Assembly: GCF_001613125.1 (NCBI RefSeq)
Contig: NZ_BDBT01000006.1
Span: 62,001 to 126,000, forward strand
Direction of reading: 5' to 3'
Length of the DNA stretch: 64,000 bases
Source of the DNA: Nocardia shimofusensis NBRC 100134
GTDB taxonomy: Bacteria > Actinomycetota > Actinomycetes > Mycobacteriales > Mycobacteriaceae
Position 1 is the stretch's first letter, and each line of letters starts with the position of its first letter. Below the pieces are notes generated by a model. The model did no database searches. It was given only the letters and a program-made list of their open reading frames with translations, and was not told the DNA's origin. Below are positions 47,353 through 56,700 of the stretch, one piece after another. The translations under genes were made by a program, and so were the position numbers.

Positions 47353-49025
47353 GTCGGCTCCGGGAACATCTCGATGGCATGGACCGGGCACTGCTCGAAG
47401 CACTCCGCGCAGCCGGTGCACTTGTCGTAGTCGTAGCGGTAGCCGTGGCCTGCGCCGAGTTTCACGATCGCATCCTCCGGGCACGCCCCGAGGCAACCGT
47501 CGCATTCGAAACAGTTCCCGCACGACAGGCACCGGCCCGCCTCGAATGTCGCGGCCTGCGGCGAGAGACCGCCGACCACCTCGTCGAACCCGGCCGTGCG
47601 CTGCTCGGCGGGCAGTTCGGGCTGGGCACGCCGGTCGGCGTCGGTGAAGTACCACAGGTGCAGCTGATCGAATGTCGCGATCGGATGCTTGGCAGGCCGG
47701 GCGTCGGACGTGCCACGCAGCCAGGCGTCGATATGGTGGGCGGCCTTCTTGCCGTGCCCGACCCCCGCGGTCACGGTGCGTTCGCCGGGCACCATGTCGC
47801 CGCCGGCGAAGATGCCGGGGCATCCGGTCATCAGCGACTCGTTCACCCGCACGCTGTCGTCACGGTCGAACTCGACGCCGGGCAGCGTCCGCAGGAACGT
47901 CGACTCGGTCTGCTGCCCGATCGCCATGATCACCGTGTCCGCGGTCAGAGTCTCGAGGCGTCCGGTCGGCCGGGGACGACCGGACTCGTCGAGTTCCATG
48001 ACCTCCACCTGCAGTTCAGGGCCGTCGAACGCGGTGATCGTCCGCAGCCAATTGATCCGTACGCCTTCGCGTTCGGCGTCCTCGGCCTCCTCCGCGTGGG
48101 CGGGCATCTGATCGCGGGTGCGTCGGTAGAGGATGACGGTGTCCTGCGCGCCGAGACGGCGGGCGACCCGGGCGGCATCCATGGCGGTGTTCCCGCCGCC
48201 GTAGACCGCCACATGCGTGCCCACGTCGGGCCGCTCGCCGGACGCGACGCGACGGAGGAACGACACCGCGTCGACCATCGTCGCGGCGTCGCAGTCGGGG
48301 ATGTCGACGCGTTTGGACAGATGCGCGCCCACGGCGACGAACGCCGCGGCGAAACCGCCCTCGTCCCGTTCGGCGGCGAGATCTTCGACCCGGTGATCGA
48401 GCGTGAAGCGCACGCCCAGGGCGGCGAGACGCCCGATCTCGGTGTCGAGCACGTCCCGGGGCAGCCGGTAGGCGGGGATGCCGTAGCGCATCATTCCGCC
48501 GGGTTCGGCTCCGGCATCACGGATTTCGACGTCGTGGCCGCGGCGCGCGAGATGATAGGCGGCCGACAAGCCGCTGGGGCCCGCGCCGACCACCAGGACG
48601 CGACGGCCGCTGCGGACCGGCGGCGGGGTGAACGTCCAGCCGTGCTCGCGGGCCTGGTCGCCGAGGAAGCGTTCGACCGCATGGATGGATACCGCCTCGT
48701 CGAGACGGCCGCGGTTGCACACGGATTCGCACGGGTGGTAGCACACGCGGCCGTGGATGGCGGCGAACGGATTGTCGTCCACCAGCTGCCGCCAGGCCTG
48801 CTCGAACCGGCCTGCCTTCGCGTGCGCCAGCCAGGCCTGGATGTTCTCACCGGCCGGGCAGCGTGCGTTGCACGGCGGCAGCAGATCCACATACACCGGA
48901 CGCCGCACGCGCTCGGGCCCGGCGCGGGGGCGGCCGTGCCGCAGATCCGGCAGCGCCGTGAGCTCCTGCGAGAGCCGGACCGGAGGCTCTCCGGCCCCGC
49001 CGGTGCTGCGCGCCTCAGCAGTCAT
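47349..49025 (-). CDS. GltD-like FAD/NAD(P) iron-sulfur oxidoreductase with C-terminal 2[4Fe-4S] ferredoxin domain
   Basis: The 558-residue flavoprotein resembles the small subunit of glutamate synthase and related NADPH:ferredoxin-type transferases. It has N-terminal cluster-binding cysteines (CNARCPAGENIQ; CYHPCESVCNRG), an FAD loop VVGAGPSGLSAAYHL, an NAD(P) loop VYGGGNTAMDAARVA and a C-terminal ferredoxin region (CLSCGNCFECDGCLGACPED; CTGCAECFEQCPVHAI). As first gene of the operon, directly coupled to nifJ, it most likely moves electrons between NAD(P)H and the PFOR ferredoxin pool. ATG 49025 is preceded by TATCGT at 7 bases (leaderless). Confidence 0.88.
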   Translation of the reverse strand: MTAEARSTGGAGEPPVRLSQELTALPDLRHGRPRAGPERVRRPVYVDLLPPCNARCPAGENIQAWLAHAKAGRFEQAWRQLVDDNPFAAIHGRVCYHPCESVCNRGRLDEAVSIHAVERFLGDQAREHGWTFTPPPVRSGRRVLVVGAGPSGLSAAYHLARRGHDVEIRDAGAEPGGMMRYGIPAYRLPRDVLDTEIGRLAALGVRFTLDHRVEDLAAERDEGGFAAAFVAVGAHLSKRVDIPDCDAATMVDAVSFLRRVASGERPDVGTHVAVYGGGNTAMDAARVARRLGAQDTVILYRRTRDQMPAHAEEAEDAEREGVRINWLRTITAFDGPELQVEVMELDESGRPRPTGRLETLTADTVIMAIGQQTESTFLRTLPGVEFDRDDSVRVNESLMTGCPGIFAGGDMVPGERTVTAGVGHGKKAAHHIDAWLRGTSDARPAKHPIATFDQLHLWYFTDADRRAQPELPAEQRTAGFDEVVGGLSPQAATFEAGRCLSCGNCFECDGCLGACPEDAIVKLGAGHGYRYDYDKCTGCAECFEQCPVHAIEMFPEPT

Positions 49026-49032
49026 GCCCCCC

Positions 49033-49038
49033 ACGATA
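49033..49038 (-). promoter_or_regulatory. -10 hexamer TATCGT of the PFOR operon promoter
   Basis: On the minus strand TATCGT is followed by seven bases (GGGGGGC) and the ATG at 49025. The G run could also act as a weak ribosome binding site. Confidence 0.4.
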
Positions 49039-49185
49039 GGACCTGCCGACCGCCCCGGCAGGGCTACCGGGCGTGTCGCTCATCCGCACGTGCGGGAACC
49101 AGGACGGGCCGGTGCCCGTTGAAGTAGTCAGCGGTCACCGGGCAGCGCGTCGCTGCCGAGGGTGACCAGAACGGAAGGACCGCCC

Positions 49186-49671
49186 ATGCCCGCCCTGTTG
49201 TTCGTGCTCTACGTCGTCGTCGAGATCGCCGCCCTGGTGGCCGTCGCCCAGTGGATCGGCGTCGTCGCGACCATCCTGTTGCTCATCGCGGGCTCCGCGA
49301 TCGGCATGGCGCTGGTGGGCGCGCAGGGCCGACGGGTGTTCGAGCAGTTCCGGCGGGTGGGCCGGGGTGAGGTGAGGCCGGGGACCGCGGTCGCGGACGG
49401 CGTGCTGGTGGCGCTGGGCGCGGTGCTCATGTTCGTGCCCGGCCTGGTGACCTCGGTGGCGGGGCTGCTCCTGCTGGTCCCGTTCACCCGTGCGCTGGTA
49501 CGGCCGGCGGTGACCGCCCTCGCCGCTCGCAGGGTCGGCGGGCTGGTCGGACAGACCCGCTATCGGGGCGTGGTGATCGATACGGACGGCGATGTGGTGG
49601 ACGGGATGGTCGTGCGACAGTGGTACGACGACGGTCACGGCGTCGGCCCTCGCGCCATCGACCCGGCCTGA
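49186..49671 (+). CDS. fxsA: FxsA-family membrane protein
   Basis: The 161-residue protein has FxsA-type architecture: three or four N-terminal membrane helices (LLFVLYVVVEIAALVAVA; ILLLIAGSAIGMALVG; VLMFVPGLVTSVAGLLLL) and a short charged C-terminal tail. In E. coli FxsA overproduction relieves F-plasmid exclusion of phage T7; its normal role is not understood. The ATG follows GGAAGGA. It leads the unit with the amidohydrolase and lnt genes. Confidence 0.88.
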   Translation: MPALLFVLYVVVEIAALVAVAQWIGVVATILLLIAGSAIGMALVGAQGRRVFEQFRRVGRGEVRPGTAVADGVLVALGAVLMFVPGLVTSVAGLLLLVPFTRALVRPAVTALAARRVGGLVGQTRYRGVVIDTDGDVVDGMVVRQWYDDGHGVGPRAIDPA

Positions 49672-49743
49672 GGACACCGGTCACGCCTGCCAGGCGCCGA
49701 CCGGAACACGGTGGCCGCGGGCCATACGGCAGACTGGACAGCC

Positions 49744-51336
49744 GTGCGAACCCAGTTGCTCATCGGTGGCCGCTTCTACAGCTCGAGTTCCCCGGACGCG
49801 ACCGCCATGGCGGTCACCGACGGCACGGTGGTGTGGCTGGGCGCCGAGCAGCCGGGGCGGGCGCTGCACCCGGACGCGGAGATCATCGATCTGGACGGCG
49901 CCTTCGTGGCCCCCGCCTTCGTGGAGCCGCACATCCACCTCACCGCCTACGGCCTGCGCCTGACCGGGCTCGATCTGTCGGGCACCCGCTCGCTGGCCGA
50001 GTGCCTGCGCGCGGTCGCCGAGTTCGCCGCCGCGCACTCGGAGACGACCGTCCTGGGTTCGGGCTGGGACGAGACCCGCTGGCCGGAACGCCGCGCCCCC
50101 TCCGCCGAGGAACTCGACGCCGCCGCGGGCGCGGGGAAGCGGGTGTATCTGTCCCGGGTGGACGCCCACTCCGCCGCCGTCTCCACCGCCCTGCTGGACG
50201 CGGTGCCGCCCGCGACACCCGGCTACACACCGGGTGAGCCGCTGCGCGCCCGAGCGCATCATCTGGTGCGCGCCGCCGCCCTGGCCGGCCTCGATCGCGC
50301 CCGCCGTGACCGCGCCCGCCGCGCCGCCCTCGACGCGGCGGCCGCGCACGGCATCGTCGCGGTGCACGAATGCGCGGGCCCGGAGATCGCGGGTCCGGAC
50401 GATCTGCGCGAACTGCTCGACTTCGAGCACGGCGTGGCGGTGCGGGCGTACTGGGGCGAAGCGGTGCGCACGGCAGGCCAGGCCCGCGAACTGCTCGTGG
50501 CCACCGGTGCGCACGCGCTCGGCGGGGATCTGTTCGTCGACGGCTCTCTCGGCTCGCGCACCGCGTGGCTGCGCGAGCCCTATACCGACGCGCCGGGCAC
50601 CGGCGCGAGCTATCTGGACGCCGACGCGATCGGTGCGCATGTGCGCGCGTGCACCGAGGCGGGTATCCAGGCCGGATTCCACGTCATCGGTGACGCGGGT
50701 ATGGACGCCGTCGTCGCCGGATTCGAGCAGGCGGTCCGAACGCTGGGCGGCCCCGCGGTGGCCGCGCGCGGCCACCGCGTCGAACACGCCGAGATGATCG
50801 ATGCCGAGCAGATCGAGAAGCTTGCCCGCTGGGGCGTGATCGCCTCCGTGCAGCCTGCTTTCGACGCTGCCTGGGGCGGACCGGACGGCATGTACGCCGC
50901 TCGCCTCGGCGACAAGCGCGCCGCCGGTCTCAACCCCTACGCCGCGATGGCCTCGGCCGGGATCTCGCTGGCCATCGGCTCCGACGCCCCGGTCACCGAC
51001 ATGAATCCGTGGGCGGCGGTCCGCGCGGCGGCCCTGCATCGCACCCCCGAACACGGGATCTCCCCGCGCGCCGCGTTCGCCGCGGCCACCAGGGGCGCCT
51101 GGCGCGCGGGCGGCGTCAGGGACGGCGTCGCGGGCACCCTGGTCCCCGGCGCACCCGCCGACTACGCCGTCTGGGAGGCCGACGAACTGGTGGTCGCCGC
51201 CTCCACCGCCTCGGTGCAGCGCTGGTCCACCGACCCGCGCTCCCGGGTGCCGGGCCTGCCCGCGCTGGACGCCGATTCGCCGCTGCCGCGCTGCCTGCGC
51301 ACGGTTCGCGCGGGCGTCACCATCTACGAGGCATGA
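49744..51336 (+). CDS. YtcJ-like metal-dependent amidohydrolase
   Basis: The 530-residue amidohydrolase belongs to the YtcJ-like subgroup. The metal ligands are visible in order: HIHLTAYG (after VAPAFVEP), a His in GFHVIGDAGMDAV, RGHRVEHAEMID and the terminal Asp in IGSDAPVTDMNPW. N- and C-terminal strands form the small composite domain (EIIDLDGAFVAP; VPGAPADYAVW). Members hydrolyse amides, but natural substrates are generally unknown. GTG 49744 was chosen because the conserved region starts there. Its stop overlaps the lnt ATG (ATGA). Confidence 0.9.
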   Translation: MRTQLLIGGRFYSSSSPDATAMAVTDGTVVWLGAEQPGRALHPDAEIIDLDGAFVAPAFVEPHIHLTAYGLRLTGLDLSGTRSLAECLRAVAEFAAAHSETTVLGSGWDETRWPERRAPSAEELDAAAGAGKRVYLSRVDAHSAAVSTALLDAVPPATPGYTPGEPLRARAHHLVRAAALAGLDRARRDRARRAALDAAAAHGIVAVHECAGPEIAGPDDLRELLDFEHGVAVRAYWGEAVRTAGQARELLVATGAHALGGDLFVDGSLGSRTAWLREPYTDAPGTGASYLDADAIGAHVRACTEAGIQAGFHVIGDAGMDAVVAGFEQAVRTLGGPAVAARGHRVEHAEMIDAEQIEKLARWGVIASVQPAFDAAWGGPDGMYAARLGDKRAAGLNPYAAMASAGISLAIGSDAPVTDMNPWAAVRAAALHRTPEHGISPRAAFAAATRGAWRAGGVRDGVAGTLVPGAPADYAVWEADELVVAASTASVQRWSTDPRSRVPGLPALDADSPLPRCLRTVRAGVTIYEA

Positions 51337-53336
51337 ACATGGGTGAACAGCGCCGGGAAGCGGACGCTCGCGGGAACCCGGCGAGGGGCGCTGCGGAGCC
51401 CACCGCGTCCGCGCGCCCGGCGCCGGACAGTGCCGCACCGGTAGCGGCGTATGCCCGCACGAGTTCGCCGGATGCGCATGCGGCCGGTGCGGAGAGACCG
51501 CGCACGGCGCAAGCGAGCGCGGACACGACCGCTGCCGATGGGGGCGGGCGTCCGGCAGGGGCAGGCGCAGGCCATGGCGCGGCGGCGGCGAATGCGGGGG
51601 TCGGCGCGGCGGCGAGTACGCACGAGAGCCGAGGACGAGCAGGCGCCGTCACGGGTGCTGTGGACGCGGGCGAGAGCGCGGCACAGGCTGATGGCGCGGA
51701 TTCGGGCAGAAGCCCGGTGTGGGCGACGCTGTCGCGATGGCCCGTGCTGTGGAAATCGGTCGCGGCGATCGTGGCCGGTCTGCTGATATTCGGCAGCTTC
51801 CCGCCGCGCCCGTACTGGCTCCTCGCGCCGGTGGGGATCGCGGTGCTCGTCGCGGTACTGCGCGGCGGTGCGCGGCTGCGCGGCGGCTTCGGCTACGGGT
51901 TTCTGACGGGACTTGGGTTCTTTCTGCCGCTGCTGCCGTGGACCGGGATCTACGTGGGGCCGGTCCCGTGGCTGGCGCTGTCGGCCGTCTGTGCCGGCTA
52001 TATCGGCGTGTTCGGCGTGCTGACGCGGTTGCTCGCTCGGCTGCCGGGGTGGCCGGTGTGGGTGGCGCTGGCGTGGGTGAGCGTCGAATGGATGCGGTCG
52101 AGCTTTCCGTTCGGCGGATTTCCCTGGGGGCGGCTGGCATTCGGGCAGGCCGACGGGTGGTTCCTGGCGTGGGCCGCGGTGGGCGGCGCGCCGCTGATCG
52201 GGTTCGTCGTCGCGTTGGTCGGGTGCGCGTTGGTCGCGCTCGCGCGGGATCTGGCGCCCCCGGTGCGCGGCCGGGCCGCCGCGGGGCAGGAGTCGGCCGC
52301 CGGACGCCGGGGATGGCAGCGCCGTGCGGCGCTGATCGCCGTGCTGGTCGTCGCGCTGCCCGGGGCGGGGCTGTTGCTGCGATCCGCGCTGCCCGAGGCG
52401 GCCGACGGGGACGATTCGATCACGGTCGCCGCCGTCCAGGGCAGCGTGCCGCGACTGGGTCTGGACTTCAACGCCCAGCGTCGCGCCGTCCTCGACAACC
52501 ACGTGCGTCGCACCGAGGAGCTGGCCGATCAGGTCGACGCGGGCGAGATGCGCCGCCCCGAGGTGGTCGTCTGGCCGGAGAACTCCTCCGACATCGACCC
52601 GCTGCGCAATGCCGACGCGGCCGAACTCATCACCAGGGCCTCCGAGCGCATCGGCGCGCCCATCCTGGTCGGCGCGGTGCTGATCAACGGCGATCGCACC
52701 ACGACGAATTCGGTCATCGTGTGGGACGGCGCGGCCGGGCCGCGGGAACGTCACGACAAGAAGATCGTCCAGCCCTTCGGCGAGTACCTGCCGATGCGCT
52801 CGTTCTTCCGGCTGTTCTCCGAATACGCCGATCGCGCCGGATATTTCGTGCCGGGCGATGGTGACGGCACCGTCCGGGCCGGGGGCGCGCAGATCGGCGT
52901 GGCCACCTGCTACGAGGTCGCTTTCGACCGGGCGTTCCGCGATTCGCTGGCCTCGGGGGCGCAGCTGCTCACCGTGCCCACCAACAACGCCACCTTCGGC
53001 GACAGCGAGATGACCTATCAGCAGCTGGCCATGTCGCGGGTGCGGGCGGTCGAACACGGCCGCGCGCTGGTCGTCGCCGCCACTTCCGGAGTCAGCGCCA
53101 TCGTCACCGCCGACGGCGCGATCGAGCAGTCCAGCGAGCTGTTCGTGCCCGCAGCCCTGGTAGCCACCCTGCCGCTGCGTTCGGAGACGACCCCGGCCAC
53201 CCGGCTCGGCGGCCTCCCCGAACTGCTCGCCGTGGCACTGACCGCAGGCGCGGTCCTGTTCGCTGTCGCCCTCCGTCGCCGGAACAACATCGCGGAGCGC
53301 ACCGGCAGCCCCGATCAGGGCGCGAAATCCGCCTGA
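51333..53336 (+). CDS. lnt: Apolipoprotein N-acyltransferase Lnt with long low-complexity N-terminus
   Basis: The 667-residue membrane enzyme adds the third acyl chain to the N-terminal Cys of lipoproteins. The first 125 residues are Ala/Gly/Arg/Thr-rich and disordered-looking. Six to seven membrane helices follow (about 138-345), then an extracytoplasmic nitrilase domain with the triad Glu416 (VVWPENSSD), Lys476 (HDKKIVQPFGEYLP) and Cys526 (VATCYEVAF), and a final membrane helix near 640. All three catalytic residues are present. ATG 51333 overlaps the amidohydrolase stop; another ATG lies two codons on. In mycobacteria lnt is fused to or followed by ppm1; here an NRPS follows instead. Confidence 0.92.
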   Translation: MNMGEQRREADARGNPARGAAEPTASARPAPDSAAPVAAYARTSSPDAHAAGAERPRTAQASADTTAADGGGRPAGAGAGHGAAAANAGVGAAASTHESRGRAGAVTGAVDAGESAAQADGADSGRSPVWATLSRWPVLWKSVAAIVAGLLIFGSFPPRPYWLLAPVGIAVLVAVLRGGARLRGGFGYGFLTGLGFFLPLLPWTGIYVGPVPWLALSAVCAGYIGVFGVLTRLLARLPGWPVWVALAWVSVEWMRSSFPFGGFPWGRLAFGQADGWFLAWAAVGGAPLIGFVVALVGCALVALARDLAPPVRGRAAAGQESAAGRRGWQRRAALIAVLVVALPGAGLLLRSALPEAADGDDSITVAAVQGSVPRLGLDFNAQRRAVLDNHVRRTEELADQVDAGEMRRPEVVVWPENSSDIDPLRNADAAELITRASERIGAPILVGAVLINGDRTTTNSVIVWDGAAGPRERHDKKIVQPFGEYLPMRSFFRLFSEYADRAGYFVPGDGDGTVRAGGAQIGVATCYEVAFDRAFRDSLASGAQLLTVPTNNATFGDSEMTYQQLAMSRVRAVEHGRALVVAATSGVSAIVTADGAIEQSSELFVPAALVATLPLRSETTPATRLGGLPELLAVALTAGAVLFAVALRRRNNIAERTGSPDQGAKSA

Positions 53337-53709
53337 CACGGAAGAGGGTGCCTGCGGCACCGATGCGCGCCAGGTTTGCCCGGCGGTGTCTGATTTCGGG
53401 TGAACAGCCGTCGGTCGGCCGTCGGTTTTCTCGGCCGATGTCGCCGTCGAGCGACGATGTTCGTCCGGTAGTTCCTGCTGCGCAACAACTTACGGCGAAT
53501 CGGCCGACGGATCGGCCCTGAATTCATCGCTGGCGCAGTCTGCTTCGAGTCGTGCGAACGACCGACAATTTGGGCCTCTCGGCAATCCGCCCGCGTACGG
53601 GCTCCGAATCCAAGGCGTGTATCACGTCCTGCGGCCCTCCACGCGTGCGTGCGAGGGCCGTCCGATGCTCGGGGGCCTCGGAGTCAGCCGCGGAAGAATG
53701 GAGTGATTG
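53337..53709. other. Intergenic region upstream of the NRPS gene
   Basis: These 373 bases hold no gene I can support. Near the left end GGTGCC-tgc-GGCACC (53347-53361) could be a weak terminator for lnt. A small inverted repeat GTCGT-gcga-ACGAC lies in the middle, near 53553. The right end carries GGAG (53700-53703), the ribosome binding site for the NRPS. GC content is a little lower than in the flanking genes. The NRPS promoter should be here but I see no clear hexamer pair. Confidence 0.5.
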
Positions 53710-56700
53710 ATGAGTTCGTTGGCCACCGATCGCGTCGACTGCAATTCGAGTGGCTTGGCCCGGCAGCTCTCGGACCGGGATCTCTCCGATCGGCTGTTCG
53801 ATCTCTCACCTGCGCAGACCGCGCTCTGGTATGCCCAGCGCATTCGTCCCGACGTACCGCTGACGATCGCGCAGTACGTCGAGATCCACGGCGATCTCGA
53901 TGTCGGCAGGCTGCTCTACGCGGTCGAGCGATGCGGCGCGGAGAACCAGTCGGCCTACCTGCGGGTGGTCGAGATCGATGGGACGCCCCGGCAGGTCGTC
54001 GACCCGTCCCGCAGGCCCGGCTGGGGGCGGGTGGATCTGCGCGACCGGCCCGATCCCCGCGCGGCGGCGATGCGCTGGATGAGCGAACACGCCGCCTCAC
54101 CGATCGACATCGAGAACGACCCGCTGGTCACGAACATCATCCTGCGTATCGGCGACAGCCAGTATCTCTGGTATGCCCGCGCCCACCACATCCTGATCGA
54201 CGGCTACGCGGCGATGTCCGGTGTGGCGCGTACCGCCGAGATCTACACCGCGCTGGAGAACCACACCGAACCCAGCGTCTCGCGCGCGACCTCGCTGGCC
54301 GAGATCTACGCCGAGGAGTGCGCCTACCACCGGACCAGCAGGCACGACCGTGACCGCGCCTACTGGAGCGAGCACATGCAAGGCGCCGGTGAGCCGATCA
54401 GCCTGTCCACGGTCGCGGCGGGTCCGATGCCGGATCCGGGCAGGCGGCTGGCCCAGGGGCTGCTCGCCGACGAGTTGGCCGCCGCGCTCGGCAGCGCGGC
54501 CGACGAGCTCGGGTCCACCACCTCGACGCTGCTGGTCGCCGCCCTCGCCGGCTATGTGCACTCGGTGACCGGCGATCCGGACGTGGTGCTCAGCCTCCCG
54601 GTCGCCGCCCGCACCACCGTCGCCCTGCGGCGCTCGGCGGGCGTGCTGTCGAACGTGGTGCCGCTGCGGTTCGGTTTCGGCGCCGCCACCACCGTCGGCG
54701 ACATCGTGCGCGCGGCCGAACTGGAGATCACCGGCGCGCTACGCCACCAGCGGTACCGGCACGAGGACATCCGCCGCGATTGCGGCTACTCGGCCAACAC
54801 CCGCGGGTTCTTCGGCCCGATGGTCAACATCATGCTGTTCAACAACGAACTGCGCTTCGGCAGCCTGGCCGGGGAACTGCACGTGCTGTCCACCGGCCCG
54901 GTCGAGGACCTGTCGGTCAACATCTACAACGGTGAAGGCGGCACCCACCTCGACTTCGAGGCCAACCGGCTGCTCTACGCCGAGCGTGAGGTCACCGCGC
55001 ATCACGAGCGCTTCCTGGACTACCTGGCTCGCTTCCTGACCGCCGCTCGCGACGCGACGGTACGCGAACTGCAGGCGATCACCGCGGGGGAACGCGATCT
55101 GGTGGTGCGGGCCTGGAACGACACCGAGGTCGCGGTGCCGGAGGCCACTCTGGTCTCGCTGTTCACCGAGTGCGCCGCGCGGTGCCCCGAAGCGATCGCC
55201 CTCGACTTCGAGGACACCACCCTCACCTACGCCGAGTTCGACCAGCGGACCAATCGCCTGGCCCGGCTGCTGATCGAGCGCGGCGCCGGTCCGGAGACCG
55301 TGGTCGCGCTGTGCCTGCCGCGCGGCATCGACCTGGTGGTCGGCATGTACGCGATCGTCAAGACCGGTGCGGTCTACCTGCCGCTGGACCCGGATCACCC
55401 CGCCGAGCGCCGCGACGGCATCCTCGATCAAGCCGCACCGGTCTGCGTGCTGGTCGCCGGCGGCGACGATCTGGAGCCGCCCGCCCGCACCCCCGTCCTG
55501 CGCGTCGACGCGGCGGCCTCGACGCGCTACGACCCGTCCCCGATCACCGACGCGGAGCGGACGGCGCCGCTGCACCCGCAGCATCTGGCCTACGTGCTGT
55601 TCACCTCCGGTTCCACCGGCAAGCCCAAGGGCGTGGGCATCAGCCACGCAGCCATCGTCAACCGGCTGCGCTGGATGCAGCACGAATACCCACTCGACGA
55701 GACCGATGCCGTCCTGCAGAAGACTCCGGCCACCTTCGACGTCTCGGTGTGGGAATTCTTCTGGCCCCTCCAGGTCGGCGCGCGCCTCGTCGTGGCCGCG
55801 CCCGACGGTCACCGCGATCCATCCTACCTGGCCCGCGTCATCACCGAGAAGCGCGTCACCACGGCTCACTTCGTACCGTCCATGCTCTCGGTGTTCGTCA
55901 CCGACACCGACGTGCGCGATTGCCGGGTACTGCGGCGGGTGTTCTGCAGTGGGGAAGCGTTGCCCGCCGCCACGGTCACCGCCTTCCACGCCGCGCTCGG
56001 CGCGGGTCGTGACACCGGTCCCTACCTGCACAACCTGTACGGGCCGACCGAGGCCGCCGTCGACGTGACCGCCTGGCCGTGCCCACCGGGCATCGCGACC
56101 GTGCCGATCGGCTCGCCCATCTGGAACACCCGTACCTATGTGCTCGACCCGCACCTGCGTCCCGTCCCACCCGGCGTCACCGGCGAGCTGTACCTGGCCG
56201 GCGTGCAGCTGGCCCGCGGCTACCTGGGCAGACCCGTGCTCACCGCAGACCGTTTCGTCGCCGATCCCTTCGTCCCCGGTGCCCGGATGTATCGCACCGG
56301 GGACCTGGCGCGTTGGCGCCAGGACACCGGGCCCGGCGCGCCCGGCGCGCTGGACTACCTGGGCCGCACCGACTTCCAGGTGAAGATCCGCGGCCAGCGA
56401 CTGGAACTGGGCGAGATCGAGGCCGTGCTGCTCGACGACAGCCGGATCGCGCGCGCGGTGTGCGTCGCGCGTCCCGGCCGCAGCGGCGACGAACTCGTCG
56501 CCTACCTCGTCGCTTCCCAGGACGCCGCCGTCCCCGTGCTCGACACCGACGACATCCTCGCCGGACTGCGCCGCGCCCTGCCCGGCTACATGGTGCCGTC
56601 CGTGCTGGTGCAGTTGGCCGAGCTGCCGCTCAACGCCAACGGCAAGATCGATCGCAAGGCGCTGCCCGCGCCGCCGGAACGTCCGGTGCGTTCGACCGCC

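Noticed and set aside
44435..47380. Open frame of 981 codons on the minus strand within nifJ, in another frame
   Set aside because: It is Arg/Ala/Gly-rich out-of-frame reading of the PFOR gene, which has complete motifs in its own frame.
53337..53709. tRNA or small RNA gene in the gap before the NRPS
   Set aside because: No cloverleaf, T-loop sequence or strong terminator could be found by eye.
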